From Stenopsyche tienmushanensis (Eukaryota > Arthropoda > Insecta > Trichoptera > Stenopsychidae): a stretch of 64,000 nucleotides of DNA. The stretch lies in the NCBI GenBank assembly GCA_008973525.1, contig WACJ01000404.1, positions 1,612,001 to 1,676,000 on the forward strand, given 5' to 3'. Numbering within the stretch: the stretch's first letter is position 1; the number at the start of each line of letters is the position of its first letter. The notes under the pieces were generated by a model. It did not search any database. It worked only from the letters and a program-made list of their open reading frames with translations, and was not told the origin of the DNA. The position numbers and the translations under genes are program-made. Positions 38,481 to 56,725 of this stretch are shown one piece after another.

Positions 38481-41400
38481 TCAAAGTGCCCACACTTTTA
38501 CTGTACGTACAATCAAAGACGATTTATCGCTCCATGTAGGAAACCAATTGTCTCTATCGATCCAGAAATTGCGGAGGCATTTTGTACCATAATTTTTCCA
38601 TTTTTTCCCCATTATATTGTTCGGAAATTCAATATTGCCAGCTACTCCTACACCCTAGGGCGATGTGAAACTGCAAACAATTAAAATATACGTACCATTA
38701 AATATGTATAGATTTTAAAAGAGAATGACATATACCGTCAGATCTTATAATCTTCTAAAATAAAATTTGCCAGTATGAAATGACGTCTAAAGAGTGAAAT
38801 GAGTTCAGTGAAAGTAACAAACCGGATGGTTATTGACATAGTTCTCGTCAATGTTTGTGTATTTTTCGCATCAACATTTTGCGGATACAATGGATTTTCT
38901 AAAAATAATTATGATTTTCAATTGTATTTATCAAAACCTAATTACAATATGAAATCTGCTGCTTAATTCAATGATTTTTAAGCATCAGAATTGCACTATT
39001 ATTATGAGAGTATCAGATCTTTAAATATAGTATGATTAAGTAACAAAATAAGGAAGACTGAATTCAATATTTAAACATTACATAAATACCAATTGATGAA
39101 TAATAATTGAAATTCAAGATAGTATTAATGCCTCTGTATTATAATAATAGCAATATTATAGTAAATTTACGATGCTTTTAAGTAATAACATCTTCATAAT
39201 TTGATGACTTTTTATCTATTACAATTTACGCAAAGCTCGCGGAGCCTTAGCCGCCTTAAAGCCCATCCTATGTATTAAGAGCAAGATGTCCATCAGGAAC
39301 AAATTGCTCTTATACAAATCCCTCATACGTCCCATCATGACCTACGCCTCTCCAGTCTGGGGATACCGGCAGAGCGACAATCGCAAATTAAAAACATTAC
39401 AAAGCATTGCTATAAGACGAGCGTTTGGAGCTCCCTGGTATCTCCGGAACTCCCAACTTCAATACGAAGCAAACATCCCTCCCATCAAAGATCACATTGA
39501 GTACCTTTCTACCAATTTCTTTGATTCCCTAAAAAAGGTACCAATTCCCATCATAAATTCCCTATCTTCCTACTCGAGCAGCTTGAATCGCCGCCCGAAG
39601 GCGATAATTGGTCTTAAGGTCACAAGGAACATACGCAGATTCCGATACCCAAAAAAGGGTATCGGTTAGTCTAAACTATAATTTTAAATAATTTTATTCT
39701 TGTAATCTTTTATAATTTTTCTTGTAATCTTTTATAATCTTTTATTATCTTTACACATATGTTCTTATTTTATTAGTCTATTTTATGTTTATATATTCTT
39801 TAGATGCATATTTTATTTATTTAATATTTTCTTTGTATTTAATATTTTCTTTGTATATTTTTTTGTATAACCTTTAAGATGCTATATTATATAACTTTTA
39901 TCTGTACCATGTATAAAATAACAATTATGGTCATTAATGACCAACCCTGTAAATTCAGGGAGGCATTGGCCCTAAGGTCACAACCTCCAAAAAATTAAAA
40001 AAAAAAAAAAAAAAAAAAAATCTATTACAATGATTCAAAAGCATATGTACTCTTTATTTACCTCTTTCTCCTTAAGCAGAAGTAGAGATGGATCTGGAAG
40101 CGCATTTGTTCCATCACAATAAATTTCATTCAGATTTATGCTACCATATGATTTATCATCGACCTCGAAAGAAATTGAGTCTGCAGAAATAAAACAATAA
40201 TATTCGTCAATAGTGGAACTTACATATAAAAATATAAGATTAAAGGGAAGAGCATACTTGGTTGCCATATGAGTCTAAACGTGTGAAAAGCGTCTCCCCA
40301 ATATTTAGTCTTGTCATCGTTATTTATAAAAGATTTAACGTGGCAATTTTGATTTTGAAGAGTAATACCGCCTGATAATAATATGTTGCCGATATCCTCA
40401 TTTAGATATCGCAAATTCAAATTGCCTCTTGCGAATGCTATTTTTATAACACCTCTTGTGTTGAAACTGTCGTCACCTGTCTCCAGATACAATTCTGCAC
40501 AACGAAATTTTATTAATATATGCATGAATAATCATAAATATTGTATTATTAAGGTCAATACCCGTTATGAGCTTAATAATCATTATATTTAAATGATATT
40601 TTAATAATTGATACGAATTCAATCACTTATTCATAGACGCCTTTGTAGGATTTTATTAATCCTTTATAGAGTCCAGGATCTAAGCCACTATACAGAGACA
40701 CTTGGTCAGTATAAGTATAGTGTTTAAAAATTGTTTCATTCTTATCAATGTTAAATAACATTTATGTATAGTATAAATTTGAGATAAAGAATTTTTAATA
40801 AAATTCTAACGAGTACTCGGCAAGCGTTACAATACCACATATGAAGAAATAATTTTTTTGTGTTTTAATTCTGTTTATTGAAATGATTTTATATATTTTC
40901 AATTACGATAATAAAAAAAAACAGGCAGGAGAAAATCGTGCTAACGAAGTGCTTTTGGATACACAATATTTTTTCGGGTGGTGCGTACCATCTGATAATA
41001 AATAAGAAGGGTGTGAGTAGCCCTAATACGGCTATCCATGTGAGAAGCATCCACGCATATCCCTGTGTGTTCTTGTACTTTGTTGATGCTCGCAGCGAAG
41101 ACTGGAGACAAACCATAGGGACACAAAATTTTCTTTCCATATCAACCTGTAGCATCGATGAATTGTTTCGAAGAAGAATTATAAGCACGCCTATTTTCAG
41201 TATTAAAATACACAATTCAAATATAATTTTTATAAAGAAAGATGAACTAACTTAATACTGTCCTTATGCTTTGTTCGCGTGTTTACGTGTAATTTAATCA
41301 ATGCCTTTTTATATAATTCAAATCCAAAAGTCACTTTTTGTGTTTTATCTCGCTGGTACACGAAGCACGTATTAAAAAATCACTGTTATGTTTCAATATA

Positions 41401-44400
41401 TCCATATAGTAAGCACTCTTGTAGACAGCACTAAAATTTCGTTTCAATTTATTAGCTGGTTTAATAATTATATCAATTTTACGAAAGAAGTAGAATTTCA
41501 TGAATTTCTTATGAAATCCCCCGGACTTTGGGCGAAGCTTAGCACGGAACACCCGGACTGTGTTAATGTTTTTTAAATTTGATCTTCGTTTTTGTCGATA
41601 GTGAATTCTTCCCAAATATATTTTTTACACCATGATACAAATAGCTCCAAGGTACAATATTTGAACTTTTGCAATATTGAGTATTGCAAAGCTTGCCGGG
41701 TACTCGCTTTTAAAAAACAAATAAATTGTAAAAAATATATATTAATTATTAATGTATTTATTTTTAACATAAACACGTAATTATAAACGACGTGACGGAG
41801 GTGCTTTTGATGTATTGCTGTTGCCGCCAAACGAATTGATCCAGGTATGAATTGAAATGATGATGTCTGTGTGATTTGTATCTTACCGCCTCCCGGCATA
41901 GTCCACTGAAGACCGAATGCTTGAGAAGTACATAAGACATCGACGGTTGTTATGCTTTGTTTACCTTAGCAACCACCCGACAAATGTGCGCCAACATCTC
42001 GCAAAACAAATTCCGCACACGAATTATGCTTGTGCTAATGTAAAAACCTTCTTAGATATAGGCCCAATAACTCACCAAAGTTTCATCATAATCGGACGAT
42101 AGGTATAGGTGTGTTCTTTCTACAACTTACAATTTAACAGATATTTATTTACATATGTATATATATAGATTTAATAGCAATACCTGGAAATATCCAATCA
42201 CCCTGAGGAAGTTTGGCTCTGATTTCGATTTTACCATATTTGAATCTGAACTTAGATATCATCTTTCCAGATATTACAGGAGGTAATATAAAAGCAGCTT
42301 GACTTTCTTTTCTGCATAAACTCCATTTTGAAGAAGTACAACTTGAATAAATCACAAATACATTAATGTTTACATCTAACTGTAAGTTGTGAATATGAAT
42401 GTGAAAATTTCCCAGTGAGCACAATGGAGGTCACCTTAAAGAGGTAAGACGTAATGTTGTGTTCAAATTCCAGTGAGAGACAGAGACGGAAAGTATCTTG
42501 CACATTGAGTTTAGAGAGAAACAGAGACGGAGAGAGTATCTTACAGGTCGAAGACTGTGAATGTGATTATGTTTACTTGAAGAAATGACCGAATATTGTG
42601 TGCTATCGACGGTGTTTATTTATTTAAATACAAACTTCATACACACTGCTGCGATCCTGACAGATACATGGATTCGGTTAATGATATAATTTTTAAGACA
42701 TAATAAATAAAAGCATTAAATGTCTCTCTATAACATGGATAAAATAATTAAACCGATATTTCCTATACTGTTTGTGCTATTCATTTTTAAAATAAGATAG
42801 AGTTCCTGCCCCATCCTGTATTATACAATATAATTAAATTATAGCAATAATCATCTTAGAAAATTGTTTAGAACTAACTTTGCTCCAAAATCTAGAACAC
42901 CATTTTCTAACGAATCTTGGTTGAATAGTGGATGATCAGAAAGTAAGCTGGGTGTTATTTTTAAATTATCAGAATCAATAGAAACTGCAGAAGGTTGGAA
43001 CGAGACAAATTCTGTTTCCTAAAATCATAGTCAAACAATATAAATTACAAAAATTCGAAAACAACCATAACAGTTATATAGGCTTAACATTTCAATCAAC
43101 CTGCATATCGTCTGGAATTCTTGATTCAATAATCCATGTTCTCCTGTTAATCTCTTCAGATGTGAAGGCTTCATCAAACAAAAGTTGCCCTTTGCATTTT
43201 TTCACATTGTTCACGTACGATACAGAATCTCCTTCACACTCTTCTGTCGTTTTTATCTCTTCAATAGGTGTGTCTTCTGGGAGATATTCTAAAAATATAC
43301 TTGTTTACTTGTTATTTACTGTCCATTGACTATTGACTCAGTTTGTACGCAATCAATCATTAACACATTCCGACCTCTGTGTTTCGCATAAAGAGCCAAT
43401 GATCTGGAGTCCGCCAGAATTTAGAAGAATTTGCGAAATTACATACAAGCTTGATAAACGCAATTTTATAAAAACAAATAAAATATAATATAACAGATTA
43501 AATGGCAAAGATCAACAGTCAATTCAAAAGAAGATGGCCACTTCAAGTACATTTAGGAAATCAAGATTTAGTTGGCATAAATACTTCTTATATAAGAAAT
43601 CAACAGTTGGAAAGTTATTCAGGAAAGATCCTATATTTCAAGTAACAGCCTTTTCATTTTAACTTTCAATCAGCAAATGAACTTGATGCTGAGAATGTAA
43701 AACCAGAGATGGAATCATAAGAAACTAATGGTCAAAAAACATCAAAGACATCATTTCATAGACATAATAGGTTTGTTAGTTAGTTAGTAAATATGATATT
43801 GTAATTATAAGAGTAACTCAATTTAAATAGATTTTTTTCTGAATATTTATTTCGACAATCTTCGACACTTAGAAAAAAAAAATACTTACGGGATACAGTA
43901 TAGGTCAATCTATCCTTGAAATAGCCCAAACTACCCTTGTGAACAAAAATACGATATTTCAATCTATCCTCAATATTCAATTTGATGTTTTTATTTTCAT
44001 AAACAATGTGATCTCCTTTCAACGCACCATTGGCGGTGAATGTCACTGGATCTTTTGTTGCACTTTCAATTTTTCCGTAAAATGTAAATGATTTTACACC
44101 TGTTGAGGCTGAAAATAAAATATAGGTAATAGGTTTGATTTTCAAATATAAATTAATGAACTAGCAACATTCCCAATACAAATTAAAAAACTCGAGCCAA
44201 CGACTTACAATCGTTCTAGTGCTTGCTCTTTTGACTAAGTTTACTCAACGAGGTCAGACTTACTTAAGGGGTCATCTCACTTTATTACGTCAAAAAAATC
44301 GTAGAAATGCTACTTGGGCATCATACTATTGTAATGTAAGCTCCTTGTTGACAAAAGGCGGTCCGCTATCTTCGTCGCTGCGATTTGATAACCGCGTTCT

Positions 44401-44815
44401 TCAGGCGCGAGATTCGCACCGGAGAGGCGCTCAAAACCGCGAGTGATCGCTCCAAAACGACCCACAGTACGGTGATGTACAGGACGGCTCCGAATGTCCG
44501 TTCTGACTCTGATTAATGACGGAGGTGAGACCAACACGTTCTATTATGTTAGAATATCATTTTGCATATGTGTTTTTATTTATAAAAAAAAGTAATATCG
44601 AATCAAAACTTAATGCGCTGTCTATCGACGACTTGACAGTTGCAATACAGCCACATACTACACAATGATAACAAAAAAATTATACCCGGTACAGATATTT
44701 TCAGTCCTTGACGAAATACTTGAATATTCGGAATTGGAACCCGAAAATCTTCCTCTGCAGCGACGAAAAACAAGGGTAAAATTAGAAGAAATGTCAAGCA
44801 ATTGAGCCGCAGCAT
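38481..44815 (-). CDS. betaGRP gene B (divergent paralog, last exon frameshifted or re-spliced)
   Basis: Exons read leftward: 44815-44686, 44108-43890, 43288-43101, 43018-42879, 42341-42184, 40494-40258, 40180-40062, and a last exon ending at 38481. Signal peptide MLRLNCLTFLLILPLFFVAA; CBM39 (VPIPNIQVFRQGLKISVPG, then SFTFYGKIES); GH16-like part (FKYGKIEIRAKLPQGDWIFP, IKIAFARGN). The GH16 motif is replaced by ELYLET, so no catalysis is expected. Exons 1-7 sum to 397 codons exactly. The usual acceptor of exon 8 (start 38670) gives 190 nt, one too many: an extra G in CTAGGGTG shifts the frame to an early stop. An internal acceptor (CCCTAG, start 38654) restores the frame and gives 454 residues, but drops the strand FHIAL. 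Intron 7 holds a LINE insertion. Exon 7 is also shorter than in the paralogs. Confidence 0.8.
39215..40031 (+). mobile_element. 5'-truncated Jockey-like LINE with target site duplication, in gene B intron 7
   Basis: The element runs 39226-40020. Its first base is already in frame: 147 residues (LRKARGALAALKPIL..., LLYKSLIRPIMTYASPVWG) up to the stop at 39669 form the end of LINE ORF2, after the reverse transcriptase. An AT-rich 3' untranslated region with repeated 'tcttgtaatcttttata' and an A run (about 39996-40020) follow. An exact 11-bp duplication, tctattacaat, flanks it at 39215-39225 and 40021-40031. It lies antisense to gene B, only 30 nt beyond the donor of exon 7 (40062). Confidence 0.9.
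40935..41160 (-). pseudogene. Helitron helicase C-terminal fragment (copy 3)
   Basis: In intron 5 of gene B. It shares 'catctg.taataaat', 'gtgagaagcat.cacgcat' and 'ttgatgctcgca'-type text with the copies at 27274 and 37975. The coding frames are more decayed than in copy 1. Confidence 0.5.
42425..42620. repeat. Interspersed repeat in gene B intron 4
   Basis: Shares 'gaagaaatgaccgaatatt' and 'tgtgctatcgac' with 4800-4840 in intron 1 of gene 1. It also contains a local direct repeat of 'gagagaaacagagacggagagag'-like text with 'agtatctt'. Family unknown. Confidence 0.45.
44264..44300. repeat. Solo end related to the 56730-57648 TTAA element
   Basis: TTAA followed by GGGGTCATCTCACTTTA, which differs from the end at 56730 at two of 17 positions; 'aaaaaaatc' follows at the same distance in both. 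No matching right end is seen in this intron of gene B, so it is a fragment or a strongly changed copy. Confidence 0.5.
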
Positions 44816-45589
44816 TTTATACGTGATATACTGACAGCTAAAGGTGAACTACTGACTTGTTTCGATATAAGTATTTTATATATGACCTTTTACAGATAGC
44901 ATTAGAGGCAAAATATGTTTTTTTATATTACTTCTACATATCTTTAAATTATCTTGTAATGTATTTCATAGAGTTGAATTAATTAGTAGATTATTTATAT
45001 ATTTTTTACGCAGACGAATCGTAGGTTACATACAGGACTATATTTATTTTTCAACGTATTCTGTGCATATTTATATAATACATGTTTCACATATTTTATT
45101 AATTATTGAATGAAGTAACCGTTTCTTAACGATAATAATTTGTGTAACATTCCGTATAGCGTTATTATTTTGATATATGTACAGTATTTTAACGCCCAGT
45201 TAAACTTTTTCATTTCAAGTTCAACTGTCAGATGTCAGATGAAATGAAATAAATCACAGGGATGTCAGGTTGGCATCCTTCTTCTTTTCAATTACTGCCT
45301 CCAACTGTTATACTACTACTATATAGGACTGTATCAGATGTCACAGCAACCAAATTTGTTTCATCAGTCTCTTCATCCACAATTGAGTCTTGAATATTTT
45401 TGACAATCATGTTTTCTTCATGTAAAGACTTCCCTTTCTATTAGTGTATATCATTTTTAATTCATTTTATTTAATCCAGCATTAAATAAATAAATTTACA
45501 TTAAGAGCTACTATTATTATACTTACTAACGTATAGTAATGTATCCAACACATACAATACAACAACATAAATAAATAACAATGCGTATT

Positions 45590-45735
45590 GCAGCATACAT
45601 ATCAGTGATTCTCAATCAGTTACACCCAGTGGCTACGTAGTTAAAAAAAAAGTAATTTCAATATGATTAATATGCATATTTTGCAGCCTTCATTAAAATA
45701 ATTAATTTTAAAATTTGATTTAAAATCAAATGTTC
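45590..45735. repeat. Repeat at the 3' flank of gene C, copied at 49725-49870
   Basis: Both copies contain 'gcatacatatcagtgatt', 'tcagttacacccagtggct', 'acgtagtt' and 'tatgcatattttgcag'. They sit downstream of gene C and downstream of gene D respectively, so they mark the two ends of the C/D tandem duplication unit. Confidence 0.7.
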
Positions 45736-45782
45736 TGAAGATTACGCTTAAACATCAAAAGAAATCAAAACAATTTATTTTA

Positions 45783-45788
45783 TTTATT
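45783..45788 (-). promoter_or_regulatory. Polyadenylation signal of betaGRP gene C
   Basis: AATAAA on the minus strand about 57-62 nt after the stop of gene C; another overlaps 45774-45779. Placement matches genes A and D. Confidence 0.6.
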
Positions 45789-45844
45789 ACGTTAAAAACA
45801 ATACAAGCAAATACTTAATAGATGATCATCAATTATTCAGCTAC

Positions 45845-48800
45845 TCAAAGTGCCCAAATTTTTACGGTATCTATGAGCAATGTTGATTTTTCGCCCCATG
45901 TTTGATACCAGGTGTCCGTCTTGTTCCAAAAACTATATAGGGCTTTACTACCTTTATTTTTCCATGGTTTGTTACCTACGTTATTTGGAAAGTCGGACAT
46001 ACCCCCAACTCCCAGCCCGATGGATACGTAGAACTGAAAAGTCAGTATTTTCGTTAAAATTATTTTAACACTATTTTGCATTATGTCGGAAGTTATTCCG
46101 GTATTAATAAGAATTGTACTATAAAATCTCATAGAGAATGATCAATCTTGTCAATTACCTCTTTGTCGAACGGAGCAAGTGGAGAACCTTCTGCGAGTCT
46201 TCGGCTCATTCCATTACAGCTAAATTCTTTAAATCCAGCCAACGGAGGATTGATACTTCCATATGGTTTTCCGTCAACTTCCAAAGATATTGAACCTTTA
46301 AAATGAATCTTCCAAATAAATCATGTTCAATGGAAAATTATTTTCAATCAATTTAAATTAATAAAAATATTAACTTACTAGGTGACCAAATGAGTCCATA
46401 GGTGTGGAATGAGGCTCCCCAATTTTTGGTATAATCACTGTTTTCCTGTATTCCTTTAATACGACAATTCTCTTCATGACCAAGAATAACTCCTCCTGAC
46501 AAGGCTTTATTGCTAATATCCTTGCTACCGTATTGTAACACCAAATTGCCTCTTGCGAATGCGACTCTCATAATACCAGATTCAAATCCAAACTGTCCGT
46601 ACTCGCTATCAGCTGGCTCTAAATATAGCTCTAAAATACAATACATTTTTAAAAAAATCACAAACACAATTCAAAGCAAACATATAATTTTGCTTCGTTG
46701 TATACTCTTTATAATGCATGTTGATTTTCTACATAAATATAAATCATATCAAGAGATATCTTCTAAGAAGCGAGGCAATCAAAAGCTGTTCATCAAAAAG
46801 ATAAATAAGAAATAATTTATTAATAGAAATAATTTATTAAATATTATAATACCTGGATAAATCCAATCGCCTTGGGGTAATTTAGCTTTGATTTCAATTT
46901 TCCCATATTTAAAAATGAACTTAGATCTAACTTTTCCCGATACAATCGGGGGCAGTATGTAAGCAGCGTCAGCAGTTTTATTACATAATCTTGGTTGGGA
47001 TGAAGTACATCTAAAAATATATTTGATACAAAAATACTATTATGAATCAAACTTAAGCATTATCATCCCTTGTTTGCTTTATTCGTTTTTGTTCTAATAA
47101 TTATAACACCTAGTACATTCGTTGTTCATTAATAAAAATATTATTATACTCTACTTATTGAAATATTTAAAAAATTCTCTCGCCCACAATGTCTGTTCCA
47201 GCTATGTCTATTTTTTTCAGGTTGTTTCCAGTCTGACCAATTAAATATTGTTTGATTGTCCCCGGCCGGTACTAAACGCCCGAAGATCGAATACTTAGAT
47301 TCAACATAATTACCCCTGGCTAGTACAATTTGATTGGCTAAAACATTTTTTTGCGAACTAACCACTTAAAAGCTTAAAACTACTATATTTATACGATTTT
47401 ATTTATTTTGACTATTGACCACCAGACTAGTACTTATTTACAGATTAAATACATAAATACTCCTTTAACAGCAAGCTGATACTCAGTTTATCTACTATTC
47501 ATTGGTACTAACAACAATATAGACCCTACCCAACAACTCAGTCTTGAATTCGCTCGGGTAAGTTGCACGTGGACAAAGAGATACCCTCAGTTGGTGTAGG
47601 GGGGAATCCGAGATGCATTTTAGCGTCACGTATGTCTTCACCCTAGCCCGGCAACGCCCTAGCGAGGAATGGAATTACTGGACTCTTTGCACTCCAGAAA
47701 ATCCTTTCCAGTTTCGGAAATTGAATTCATAATATACCTCTCAAGTAATTACTAAACGCGATCGTATACCCGTTTTTAATCGTAATTGGAAATATATAAA
47801 AACATTCCAATAAATAGAATTAACACACAAAAATTTTCTTTCTTCCCACGGGTATTTGCTAGTTCAATATTAAATTCATTCTTGGTTTAGAAGAACCTCG
47901 GGTTCAAATTAAAATTAATGCGTGTTTGACTTACGGTTGGATATCCAGAGTACCATGCATAATAGAATCATTAGTAAAACCTGGGCGATTGAAAAGCAAA
48001 GTGGGTTGTATTTGTAAATGATTGTCTTTCAAGCTGACTGCCGAAGGTAGAAACGACACAAATTCATCTTCCTGAAATTTAAAATACAATAAAAAAATGT
48101 TGGTAAACTCAGACGCTTGAGAAAAATTTACGATATATAATATTATCAATAACTAAGTTCTTCTTGGGCATACCTGCTCATCATTTGGAAATCTAGATTC
48201 AATTACCCATTTGGTTTTATCGAGATTGCTACCTGTGAAATATTCTTCAAATAAAAGTCTACCCTTGCATTGCTTAGTGCCTCTTACTTGAGTTTCCGAA
48301 AAATCTTCACAATTTTTCTTTGAGTCGCTATCTTGAACTCGTCTGTAAGGTATTAGAGGAGTATCAATTGGTACAAGTCCTAGAAATCAGAAATGATATA
48401 TTAATTCAATCACACATGGTATATTCTATTTCTGAAAAATGTGTCAAATGCTCCTTATTTTAATTTAAATTTTGATTGTATTTTTTATAAACTCCAAACA
48501 TTAATCTGATAAAAATGATCTTACGTGCCACATTGAATATCAAATCATCCTGTCGATAACCCAAACCTTCGTTTTGAACGAAAACATAATATTTGATAGT
48601 GTCTCCAACAGCTAATTGAACAGTTTTGTTTTCAAAAACGAAATGGTCGTCAACCTTTGCTCCTTCGCCTTTTATAGCTTCGGGTATTTTTCCAGCCGAC
48701 ATATTTTCAATCGTTCCATGGAATGAAAATGCCTTTATTCCAGGTTGCGCTGAAAAAATAATAATACAAAAATCAAGAAACATATTCTGAATATTTTTTT

Positions 48801-49591
48801 CTTCTTTCTGTAAATTTCTATGGATACCGGAGATAATCCTAACATTTTTAAGTTTTATGCCATTTTATAAAACATAAATTAATATTGTGCTAATTCAATG
48901 TCCCACACAATTTAGATCAAAAGATTACTTTTCTAACTATCTTTAGACTTACACGAATTCCTGTTTCCAAGTTTAAATTTATGGCAATTTAAACGCTTGT
49001 TTTTAATAGCACATATCCTTCATAAAACCCATTTTACCAAATTAATTTATCTATTGTACTTCGAATATATTCTTCAATTAAATTCTCCTTTAGAGTTATC
49101 ATGATCTTGCAAAGGAATAAATTATAACTGGTTTGAATATATCATAAATTTCAAAATCTATATTTCTGTTATATGCACACACCTTTTCTCATTATTATGA
49201 ATTTATTTCTAATTTCTTCCTTTTTTGTCAATCCATTCGTCGGTTATCTCGTCCAGCCTACAAAATATCTCACAATTTAATGAGTAATTTGTTGCGCGCG
49301 CATCAAAAAATCCCTTGTTCCTTTATAAATGTTTTCCTTATGCAGATTACATGCTATCAGCAACAGAGTCAACCATCTTGTTTGCTAGTGATAATTAATT
49401 AATTAAGGATCAAATCAGTTATTATTCGTCCTTAGATGGTTCTGAATAATGAAAACTTTAATACCTGGTATGGCCACTCTCAGCCCTGTGACAAGCGCTT
49501 GTACCTCCACGGCGGGTACCTTAAATTGGCCATTTGTTACAACGAAGAACGTTAAAATTGGAAATAACACAAAGAATTTGCATTGAAGCAT
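45845..49591 (-). CDS. betaGRP gene C, complete
   Basis: Exons read leftward: 49591-49465, 48749-48525, 48379-48174, 48071-47935, 47010-46853, 46630-46379, 46295-46159, 46033-45845; 1431 nt, 476 residues, all phases consistent. Signal peptide MLQCKFFVLFPILTFFVVTN, then CBM39 (VPAVEVQALVTGLRVAIP, GIKAFSFHGTIENMS, YYVFVQNEGLGYRQDD), linker, and a GH16-like domain (CKGRLLFEEYFTGS, FKYGKIEIKAKLPQGDWIYP, SGIMRVAFARGN, FYVSIGLGVGG, ending VDTVKIWAL-like). ELYLEP stands in place of the GH16 catalytic motif, so a binding role is expected. The linker between the two domains lacks the Pro-rich stretch of gene 1. It is nearly identical to gene D over the last three exons and their introns, and unlike D has a private insertion in intron 4. 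Confidence 0.92.
47160..47720. repeat. Insertion private to gene C intron 4
   Basis: Genes A and D share intron 4 text (near 15893 and 51614) that is missing from C; instead C has this less AT-rich stretch with 'gtccccggccggtac' and 'agcccggcaacgccc'. A 73-codon minus-strand frame (ILARGNY-like start) matches nothing I know. Probably a retroelement fragment. Confidence 0.4.
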
Positions 49592-50093
49592 CTTCTTTGA
49601 GCTGCAATGATAACTTGTTGTGGAAGACAGACCAGGTTCACTACTGATCAAACCACTTGCAATGGCATGAACATACGATAATAGACTTAAGCTGTTAAAT
49701 TGTATAAATGACAATGTGCTTTTATATGTATAGCATACATATCAGTGATTTTCAATCAGTTACACCCAGTGGCTACGTAGTTAAAAAAAGTAATATTAAT
49801 ATGATGAATATGCATATTTTGCAGCTTTCGTTAAAATAATTAATTTTAAAATTTGATTTAAAATCAAATATACTGAAGATTACGCATTATGTATATTTTT
49901 AAATCAATCCATTATACAGATATTCTTACCACCATATTTCAAAATGTTCTGTGTGTATCATATGATAACTTAACATAATTTATTAATGATAATTTATCAA
50001 ATTTAAGTTTTTAATGATTAATAATAAATTAATATAGGAATAACGAGGCAAAGACAAGAAAAATATCAAAAGAAATCAAAACAATTAATTTTA

Positions 50094-50099
50094 TTTATT
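50094..50099 (-). promoter_or_regulatory. Polyadenylation signal of betaGRP gene D
   Basis: AATAAA on the minus strand about 57-62 nt after the stop at 50156, at the same spacing as in gene C. Confidence 0.6.
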
Positions 50100-50155
50100 A
50101 CGTTAAAAACAATACAAGCAAATACTTAATAGATGATCATCAATTATTCAGCTAC

Positions 50156-56337
<6,182 letters not shown>

Positions 56338-56725
56338 CTTCTTTGAGCTGCACTGATAACTTGTTGTGGAAGACTGACCAGTTTTTCGAGTGATCAAACC
56401 ACTTGCGGTGGCATGACCTTACGATAATAGAATTCTTGTTTTTAACCCTGTAGTTGCCGAAAATGCAAAAAATCGCTAACTTAATAGTTTTTAACACTTT
56501 TCATAGCCTAAATATATTTTATAAAATATTATAAAAAACTTTGACTCATCTAAAACTGATCAAAAAACTGTATCTAAGTGAAGAACACCGAGCCAATCTG
56601 TTGTATATTTCGCTCTAGTATCTTATTTTTCTGTTGTTGATTAATAAAGTCATGCAGTTTATGATTGACTGCCCAGGAATAACATTTAAATATTATTTTA
56701 AAATAATGCTCATATCGCCAATCAC
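56338..56725 (-). promoter_or_regulatory. Upstream region of gene D, conserved with 27717-27990
   Basis: The bases just before the ATG match those before the exon at 27716 for some 200 nt ('gataatagaattcttgtttttaaccct', 'gaaaatgcaaaaaatcgcta', 'actgtatctaagt'). The 5' untranslated region and promoter must lie here. I cannot place TATA, initiator or kappaB sites with confidence. Confidence 0.4.
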
